Both the position numbers and the translations under genes were made by a program. From contig JAGXSS010000067.1 of assembly GCA_018334055.1 (NCBI GenBank), forward strand, positions 1 through 43,104: DNA of 43,104 nucleotides. Direction: 5' to 3'. This stretch comes from Peptococcaceae bacterium. Lineage in GTDB: Bacteria > Bacillota > UBA994. Below the pieces are notes generated by a model. That model ran no database searches and was not told the DNA's origin. It saw only the letters and a list, made by a program, of their open reading frames with translations. Shown here piece by piece: positions 36,866 through 43,104 of this stretch (its first letter is position 1; the number at the start of each line of letters is the position of its first letter).

Positions 36866-37537
36866 ATGCTAACCCAAGAAATAGCCAAATTTATCGATCA
36901 CACCATCCTCAAGCCAGAAGCCACGCCCCGGGACATCGAGAGATTGTGTCTAGAAGCCAATCAATATGGCTTTGCCGCTGTCTGCGTCAATGCCTGTCAT
37001 GTAGAGTTGGTCAAATCATTAGTGCGCGAAGATATTTTAGTAGCCAGCGTGATTGGTTTTCCTCTCGGGGCCACCACAACGTATGCTAAGTGCGAGGAAA
37101 CGAAGCGAGCCATCTTAGACGGGGCGAGTGAAATTGACATGGTCATCAACATTGGCTGGGCCAAGGCCGGGCTGTGGCAGAGGGTCGCTGATGATGTACG
37201 GGCTGTCGTCCTAGCCGCCGCGCCGGTCGGCGTCAAGGTTATCCTCGAGACATCCTTGTTGACGGACGAGGAGAAGGCATTAGTTTGTTCCTTGGCGAAA
37301 GAGGCGGGGGCAGCTTTTGTTAAGACTTCAACTGGGTTTGGTGCAGCAGGTGCTACTCTCGCCGATGTGGCGCTCATGCGCCGCACCGTGGGGGAAGGTT
37401 TTGGGGTTAAGGCCAGCGGCGGCGTACGCACCTTAGATGCTCTTCTGGCCATGGTGGCCGCCGGTGCCAATCGCATAGGCACGAGTTCCGGGGTCGACAT
37501 AGTGGAGGACAGCCTCGCCCGCAATGCCGCTACTTAG
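36866..37537 (+). CDS. deoC: Deoxyribose-phosphate aldolase
   Basis: IAKFIDHTILKPEAT, AAVCVNACHVELVK, VASVIGFPLGATTTYAK, KVILETSLLTDEE, FVKTSTGFG, GVKASGGVRT. Confidence 0.97.
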   Translation: MLTQEIAKFIDHTILKPEATPRDIERLCLEANQYGFAAVCVNACHVELVKSLVREDILVASVIGFPLGATTTYAKCEETKRAILDGASEIDMVINIGWAKAGLWQRVADDVRAVVLAAAPVGVKVILETSLLTDEEKALVCSLAKEAGAAFVKTSTGFGAAGATLADVALMRRTVGEGFGVKASGGVRTLDALLAMVAAGANRIGTSSGVDIVEDSLARNAAT

Positions 37538-38276
37538 AGGGGAGGGGGTTGTCCTCCGCTCGATGAATCTCGGAGAGTGGGACAGGTTGTTGGTAGTCTT
37601 GACGGTCGGTCTTGGCAAGATAAAGGTGGTGGCGAAGGGGGCGCGAAAAGTACAAAGTCGCTATGCCTCCATAACCCAGCCTTTTTCCTACCTGCGCTTT
37701 ACTAGCTATCGGGGGAAGACCTTTCACACTTTAAGCCAGGTGGAAGTCATCGAAGGTTATCGCCCTTTGCGTGACAATCTCGAAAAAATAGCCTATGGCC
37801 TCTACTTGATGGAACTCGTCGACCTATCGCTCGTTGAGGAGCAGGCTCATGACGATATTTTGAGCCTCTTGCTGGCAAGTCTGCACATCCTCTGCCACAG
37901 TGAGCGCTATGAACTGCTCTTGGCGTTTTTTGAGCTCAGGCTTCTCAGTCGTCTAGGCTTCGCGCTCGATCTTCGGCAATGTGCGGAGTGTGGGGGTCAG
38001 GCTGGGCACAGGCTCCGGCTAAATGCAGGGGGGTTGCTGTGTGACCGCTGCAGTCAGGAAGGGGCAGCCCATGGGGCGGTGACGGTGAGCAGCGAGGCCT
38101 TGCGCTTGCTGGCAGCGTTGCGGCAAAATGACTGGCAAAAAATAGAGACAATGCCCAAGACGCCGGTGGGGGAACGGGAGATGGCTGCCCTTCTCGACCG
38201 TATTGTCAGTCATAGGATTGAAAAGACCCCGGAAAGTTTTAAGTTCTTGGCAGAGATCAGAAGGGGATCGAGGTGA
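37524..38276 (+). CDS. recO: DNA repair protein RecO
   Basis: GVVLRSMNLGEWDRLLVVLTVGLGKIKVVAKGARKVQSRY; CAECGG...CDRCS zinc motif. Confidence 0.94.
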   Translation: MPLLRGEGVVLRSMNLGEWDRLLVVLTVGLGKIKVVAKGARKVQSRYASITQPFSYLRFTSYRGKTFHTLSQVEVIEGYRPLRDNLEKIAYGLYLMELVDLSLVEEQAHDDILSLLLASLHILCHSERYELLLAFFELRLLSRLGFALDLRQCAECGGQAGHRLRLNAGGLLCDRCSQEGAAHGAVTVSSEALRLLAALRQNDWQKIETMPKTPVGEREMAALLDRIVSHRIEKTPESFKFLAEIRRGSR

Positions 38277-38280
38277 GCAA

Positions 38281-38916
38281 ATGCAACTGACTCCTAGGCA
38301 GGGGAGGATTGTAGAGCAGGTCAAGCAGTGCGCACCCATTACCGCCGAGGACCTCGCCGCCAAGCTTAGCGTGTCGCGCGCCGCTATCCGTGCCGATTTG
38401 GCGCTCCTCACCATGTCTGGCTACTTGGCAGCGCGCCCCCGGGTAGGTTACACCTACGCCGGTCGGCAAGAAAGTGCAGAACTGCTCGCCCGCCTCTGCC
38501 AGTTAAAAGTGCGCGATGTGCAAGCCATGCCCACCATCATCAAGGCCACGAGTTCTCTCTATGACGCGGTGGTGACCACCTTTGTAGAGGATGCCAGCAC
38601 CCTCTATGTGATGGACGATGGTCAGCACCTGCTCGGCGCCGTATCGCGCAGCGACCTCCTGCGCAGTGCTATCGGTCAAGTCGATTTAGACAAGGTGCCG
38701 GTCACCGTCATCATGACGCGAGCCTGCAACCTGGTGACCTTGCAGCCGGACGATCATATTTTTGCCGCGGCACGCAAATTCAGAACGCACGGATTGTCAG
38801 TGCTTCCCATCGTCAAAGAAGTGGCCACGGCATCGGGGCAAGGCCTAGAAGTGACCGGAGTAATTTCTCTAAACACCATAAATGCATTGCTCATGGAATT
38901 AATGGACATGCGCTAG
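38281..38916 (+). CDS. ccpN: CcpN/YqzB-like HTH plus CBS-domain transcriptional regulator
   Basis: N-terminal winged HTH (QGRIVEQVKQCAPITAEDLAAKLSVSRAAIRADLALLTMSGYL) and two CBS repeats; adjacent to ppsR. ATG 38281 (SD-like gatcgaggtgagc). Confidence 0.88.
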   Translation: MQLTPRQGRIVEQVKQCAPITAEDLAAKLSVSRAAIRADLALLTMSGYLAARPRVGYTYAGRQESAELLARLCQLKVRDVQAMPTIIKATSSLYDAVVTTFVEDASTLYVMDDGQHLLGAVSRSDLLRSAIGQVDLDKVPVTVIMTRACNLVTLQPDDHIFAAARKFRTHGLSVLPIVKEVATASGQGLEVTGVISLNTINALLMELMDMR

Positions 38917-38927
38917 GAGGGTTACCA

Positions 38928-39743
38928 GTGGAGAAAAAGAGCGTCCTTTATGTAGTATCCGACTCATTAGGAGAGACCGCCCACCGCGTGGCTCGCGCCG
39001 CGGTCAGTCAGTTTGACAATCATATGGAGTACAAACGCATTTCCTATGTTTCCAGCGTCGAGACCTTGGATGAGGTGGTCGATGAGGCTAGGGTAAATCG
39101 TTCTTTAGTCATCCACACCTTGGTGCTGCCGGAGTTGCGCGACTATCTCAATCGTCGCTGCATTGAAGCCGGCGTGGGCGTAGTGGACGTGCTTGGCCCG
39201 ATGATGGAGGGCTTGTCTACCATAGCGCAGTCTCAGCCTAGGCTGCAGCCGGGGCGCATCTACCAGCTCGATGAGGAGTATTATCGCGAAGTCGAAGCGG
39301 TAGAGTTTGCGGTCAAGTACGACGATGGCAAGGATCCGCGCGGTCTGCTCAAGGCAGACATCGTCTTGGTTGGTATCTCACGCACTTCTAAGACGCCGCT
39401 AAGCATGTACTTGGCCCACCGTGGATATCGCGTGGCCAATGTTCCACTCGTGCCGGAGGTCAAGCCACCGGAGGAGATCTTTCTCGTTCTGCCGGAGCGC
39501 GTGTATGGCTTAATTATCCGCCCGGACGAATTGCAGTGTATTCGCCAGGAGCGCTTAAAGTCCCTAGGGTTGGCCAGTAACGCCAACTACGCCAGCTATG
39601 AACGCATTAGGGAAGAGCTGCAGTATGGTGAAGGAATCATGCGCAAAATAGGTTGCCGGGTCATCGATGTCACCAAGCGCGCCGTAGAAGAAACCGCTTC
39701 GAAGATAATTGAGTATTACAAGCGCCGGGAGCGCTCGACCTAG
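38928..39743 (+). CDS. ppsR: Pyruvate, phosphate dikinase regulatory protein (PDRP, DUF299)
   Basis: VLYVVSDSLGETAHRVARAAVSQF, DIVLVGISRTSKTPLSMYLAHRGYRVANVPLVPE. Confidence 0.95.
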   Translation: MEKKSVLYVVSDSLGETAHRVARAAVSQFDNHMEYKRISYVSSVETLDEVVDEARVNRSLVIHTLVLPELRDYLNRRCIEAGVGVVDVLGPMMEGLSTIAQSQPRLQPGRIYQLDEEYYREVEAVEFAVKYDDGKDPRGLLKADIVLVGISRTSKTPLSMYLAHRGYRVANVPLVPEVKPPEEIFLVLPERVYGLIIRPDELQCIRQERLKSLGLASNANYASYERIREELQYGEGIMRKIGCRVIDVTKRAVEETASKIIEYYKRRERST

Positions 39744-39761
39744 TCTAAGAAGGGTGAACTT

Positions 39762-41546
39762 ATGCCTAGTTATCCGAGAGAGTTTGTCGAGCGGGTGCGT
39801 TCAAGCGCCGATATCCTGCAGGTTGTAGGTGAGCAGGTTCGGCTCACTAAGAAAGGGAGAAATTTTTGGGGTTTGTGCCCATTTCATGGGGAAAAGACCC
39901 CTTCTTTTAGTGTCAGTCAAGAAAAGCAAATGTACTACTGTTTTGGGTGTCAGGCGGGTGGGAATGCCCTAAGTTTTTTGATGGAGCATAACAAAATGTC
40001 TTTTCACGAAGCCGTTGAAAAATTAGCGGAAAGAGTGGGGCTGGAGCTACCCACCCATCAGATCGATGACCAGGAGCTACTTATTAGGCGACGGGAGCGA
40101 GAGCGTAGCCTTAAGGTCATGGAGTGGGCGACAGCCACCTATCATCGGCAACTGCAGAATGACTCCTTGGGCCGCGAGGCGCGAGAATACCTGAGTAAGC
40201 GGGGATTGTCAACCGATTTGGTGGCCGCACTTAATCTAGGATACAGCCTGCCACCTTGGCGGACTCTCCTTGAAAGGGCTGAAAAGGAAGGCTACACCCC
40301 CCAAGAACTGCTGCAGTCCGGTTTGGCGGTGCAGGGTGAGAAGGGCCCCTATGACCGTTTTCGCCATCGTTTGATGTTCCCAATACGCAATCGCCAAGGG
40401 CAGGTCATCGCCTTTGGGGGTAGAGTGCTTGATGACTCCCAGCCCAAGTATCTAAATTCGCCTGAAACAGCGCTTTTTCATAAAGGGCAGGAGCTATTTG
40501 GCCTGGATCGGGCCGGCAAAGTGATTACGAAGGCAGGTTATGCAGTCGTTGTCGAGGGTTATATGGATGCGCTCACCGCATGGCAACATGGCATCGACAA
40601 TGTCGTGGCCTCGCTCGGAACCGCCTTGACCACCGAACAGGTGACGATTCTTAAGCGCTATACCAATCAGGTCACTCTCTGTTATGACGCGGATGAGGCC
40701 GGTCAGGCGGCCACCCTGCGCGCGATAGAGGTTTTGCGCCGCCTCGGAATGCAGGGTGGCGTCGCCGTCCTAGGCGGCAGTAAGGACCCGGATGACTACT
40801 TGCGCCTGCATGGCAAAGATGATTTTTTGCAGAGCGTCACAACTGCCGCGCTGCCGTTTATCGAGTACCGTATAGAGCAACTTGCCCAAGGGGCAGATCA
40901 AAACACCCCGGCCAGCCGAGGACTTTTTGCCGCCAGTGTCGCCAAACTGCTCGCCGAGGTGGAGAATGCCGTGGAGCGCGAAGGTTATCTAGACCGGGCC
41001 ATGCTCAAGTACCATCTGCCGCAGGAGTCTTTTCGACAGGAGTTATCCAAGGCCTTGGGTCGGCCGGCGACTACGGATAAACTTTCCAAACAGCGGCATA
41101 ATATTTCCGGTAAAGAAATTGTTTTACCAAAGGCGGGTTGGCTTAAGGCGGCCCGCACTCTAATGTACCTCATGGCCACCCAGCCAGGGGAGCGGGTCAG
41201 TATCTATCACCGCTGGAGGGATCTTGGCTTTTGTGAAGAAAGGCATCGTCAATTGGCGACGTGGATGGCAGAGGACCTCACCATAGCTGAGGACCCGGTG
41301 GCACTGGCACATGAATTGTCGGGCGATTTAAAATCGGAACTTCTTGTTGCGCTAAGTGAACAAACTTTAGAGGAAAACACCATTAGCATGGCGAATGAAT
41401 GTTTTATCGCGATAGAAGAGCATAACCTATCGTTAGAGATAGTGCGCATTGACAGCGCCATCGAGGCGGCCGTCAGTCTCGAAGAGAGAAATTCGTGGCT
41501 TAAGGAGCGCACGGCCACCGTCCTGCGGAAGAAGAAGCTCAGGTAG
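39762..41546 (+). CDS. dnaG: DNA primase
   Basis: LCPFHGEKTPSFSVSQEKQMYYCFGCQAGG zinc finger, TOPRIM VVEGYMDALTAWQHGIDNVVASLGTALT. Confidence 0.97.
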   Translation: MPSYPREFVERVRSSADILQVVGEQVRLTKKGRNFWGLCPFHGEKTPSFSVSQEKQMYYCFGCQAGGNALSFLMEHNKMSFHEAVEKLAERVGLELPTHQIDDQELLIRRRERERSLKVMEWATATYHRQLQNDSLGREAREYLSKRGLSTDLVAALNLGYSLPPWRTLLERAEKEGYTPQELLQSGLAVQGEKGPYDRFRHRLMFPIRNRQGQVIAFGGRVLDDSQPKYLNSPETALFHKGQELFGLDRAGKVITKAGYAVVVEGYMDALTAWQHGIDNVVASLGTALTTEQVTILKRYTNQVTLCYDADEAGQAATLRAIEVLRRLGMQGGVAVLGGSKDPDDYLRLHGKDDFLQSVTTAALPFIEYRIEQLAQGADQNTPASRGLFAASVAKLLAEVENAVEREGYLDRAMLKYHLPQESFRQELSKALGRPATTDKLSKQRHNISGKEIVLPKAGWLKAARTLMYLMATQPGERVSIYHRWRDLGFCEERHRQLATWMAEDLTIAEDPVALAHELSGDLKSELLVALSEQTLEENTISMANECFIAIEEHNLSLEIVRIDSAIEAAVSLEERNSWLKERTATVLRKKKLR

Positions 41547-41576
41547 AGTAAGTTGCCCAACTAGGGGGGTTGTTCC

Positions 41577-42695
41577 TTGAACAAAAAAGAGATTCAATTG
41601 GAAGCGGTAAAGGACCTCATTGAGCGGGGGAAGAAAACCGGCTTGCTCACCTATAAAGAGATAGGTGAGCATTTGAGCGAGGTTGAAGTTGAGCCCGAAC
41701 AAATCGAGGAGCTATATGAGGGTTTAGCTGCCTTAGGCATCGACGTCGTGCCGGACATTGCGCTTGGCGAGGCCTTGCTCCCGAGTGAGCCCGACGGTCC
41801 TAACCTACGTGCCGGCATGGTCGAGGAAGAGATTGAGCAGGGTGAGATTGGCATACCCGATGGAGTGCGCCTGGATGACCCCGTGCGCATGTACCTAAAA
41901 GAAATAGGGCGTGTTCCTCTCTTGACCTCTAACGAAGAGGTCGAATTGGCCAAGCGCATGGAAAGCGGTAGCATCGAAGCCAAGCGGCGCTTAGTCGAAG
42001 CCAATTTGCGCCTGGTCGTGTCAATCGCTAAGCGCTACGTGGGGCGAGGCATGCTCTTTCTCGATCTCATTCAAGAGGGCAATCTTGGGCTGATGAAAGC
42101 TGTAGAAAAGTTTGACTATCGCAAAGGCTACAAGTTTTCTACCTACGCCACCTGGTGGATACGCCAGGCTATCACCCGCGCCATTGCCGACCAGGCGCGC
42201 ACTATTCGCATTCCGGTGCACATGGTCGAGACCATCAACAAACTCATTCGTGTGACGCGTCAGTTGCTACAGGAGTTAGGACGTGAACCTACCCCTGAAG
42301 AAGTGGCGGCAGAAATGAATATACCGGTGGAGCGGGTGCATGAAATTCATAAAATTGCCCAGGAGCCGGTCTCTCTCGAAACGCCTATTGGCGAGGAAGA
42401 GGATTCGCACCTAGGAGACTTTATCCCCGACGAGGACGCGCCCGCGCCGGCCGAGTCTGCGGCCTATGCGCTCTTGCGCGAGCAACTGGAGGATGTACTT
42501 TCGACTTTGACGACGCGTGAGCAAAAAGTTCTGTGTTTGCGTTTTGGTCTGGAGGATGGACGTCCCCGCACCTTAGAAGAAGTAGGGCATGATTTTGGTG
42601 TGACTAGGGAGCGCATACGCCAAATTGAGGCCAAAGCGCTACGCAAACTACGTCACCCTAGTCGTAGCAAGTGGCTGCGAGATTTTCTCGAATAA
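41577..42695 (+). CDS. sigA: RNA polymerase primary sigma factor SigA/RpoD
   Basis: [91 protein letters not shown]. Confidence 0.98.
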   Translation: MNKKEIQLEAVKDLIERGKKTGLLTYKEIGEHLSEVEVEPEQIEELYEGLAALGIDVVPDIALGEALLPSEPDGPNLRAGMVEEEIEQGEIGIPDGVRLDDPVRMYLKEIGRVPLLTSNEEVELAKRMESGSIEAKRRLVEANLRLVVSIAKRYVGRGMLFLDLIQEGNLGLMKAVEKFDYRKGYKFSTYATWWIRQAITRAIADQARTIRIPVHMVETINKLIRVTRQLLQELGREPTPEEVAAEMNIPVERVHEIHKIAQEPVSLETPIGEEEDSHLGDFIPDEDAPAPAESAAYALLREQLEDVLSTLTTREQKVLCLRFGLEDGRPRTLEEVGHDFGVTRERIRQIEAKALRKLRHPSRSKWLRDFLE

Positions 42696-42714
42696 AAAAT
42701 TCAACCCTTTTTCA

Positions 42715-42743
42715 TTGACGGACGGCCAGGTTTTGAGTATAAT
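42715..42743 (+). promoter_or_regulatory. Sigma-A promoter of the tRNA cluster
   Basis: TTGACG (42715-42720), 17 nt, TATAAT (42738-42743), ~19 nt before tRNA-Asn. Confidence 0.8.
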
Positions 42744-42761
42744 TTGTTATGTTGCATAGAT

Positions 42762-42836
<75 letters not shown>

Positions 42837-42843
42837 TTTTAAA

Positions 42844-42920
42844 GGGCCCATAGCTCAGTTGGTCAGAGCGGTCGGCTCATAACCGATTGGTCCTAGGTTC
42901 GAGTCCTAGTGGGCCCACCA
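42844..42920 (+). tRNA. tRNA with CAT anticodon (Met elongator or Ile2 not resolved)
   Basis: 77-nt cloverleaf, acceptor GGGCCCA/TGGGCCC, anticodon CAT, encoded CCA. Confidence 0.95.
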
Positions 42921-42925
42921 TTTGA

Positions 42926-43027
42926 GAGGTTAGAGGTTAGAGGTTAGAAGTGAGATTAGGGGTTAGGGATTAGGGATTAGGAGTTAGGGATTAGGGTTAG
43001 GGAGTTAGGGATTAGGGATTAGGAATT
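42926..43027 (+). repeat. Degenerate tandem heptamer array (RRTTAGG)n, telomere-like, between tRNA genes
   Basis: aggttag x3, then a run of (g/a)(a/g)ttagg units through 43024; roughly 14 units, with one 6-mer and one 8-mer variant. Confidence 0.95.
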
Positions 43028-43103
<76 letters not shown>

Positions 43104-43104
43104 T

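Noticed and set aside
42926-43027. CRISPR array interpretation of the repeat between tRNAs
   Set aside because: The units are contiguous heptamers with no spacers, and no cas genes are in the window.

Overview
The window is most likely from a chromosome of an endospore-forming Firmicute (Clostridia-like gene content). The lineage is inferred from gene content only. Bases 1 to ~3.5 kb are accessory DNA: the 3' end of a group II intron, an IS1634/IS4-type transposase, a hicAB toxin-antitoxin pair, and a 46-nt 3' fragment of a tRNA-Thr(CGT) gene that looks like a displaced attachment site of an integrated element. From ~3.8 kb on, the window is a dense, almost entirely plus-strand core block: comEA, sleB-ypeB, comEC, holA, wrbA-like, rpsT (minus strand), holin-like protein, gpr, spoIIP, lepA, hemW, CIRCE-hrcA-grpE-dnaK-dnaJ-prmA-rsmE-mtaB-HIT-rpsU, a two-component system plus ABC transporter, yqfC-yqfD-phoH-pgpH-ybeY-dgkA-DUF881-cdd-era-deoC-recO-ccpN-like-ppsR-dnaG-sigA, then tRNA-Asn, tRNA(CAT) and tRNA-Val. 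rpsU (58 aa) is below the cut-off of the supplied ORF track. Most of the window is ordinary. The points most worth checking are: (i) a ComEC whose C-terminal metallo-beta-lactamase domain has lost its metal-binding motifs, (ii) the tRNA-Thr fragment marking an island edge, (iii) a ~100-bp telomere-like (RRTTAGG)n heptamer array between two tRNA genes, (iv) insertion of sleB-ypeB between comEA and comEC, and (v) a structured 5' leader on rpsU. I did not find a clear, wholly new multi-gene system.
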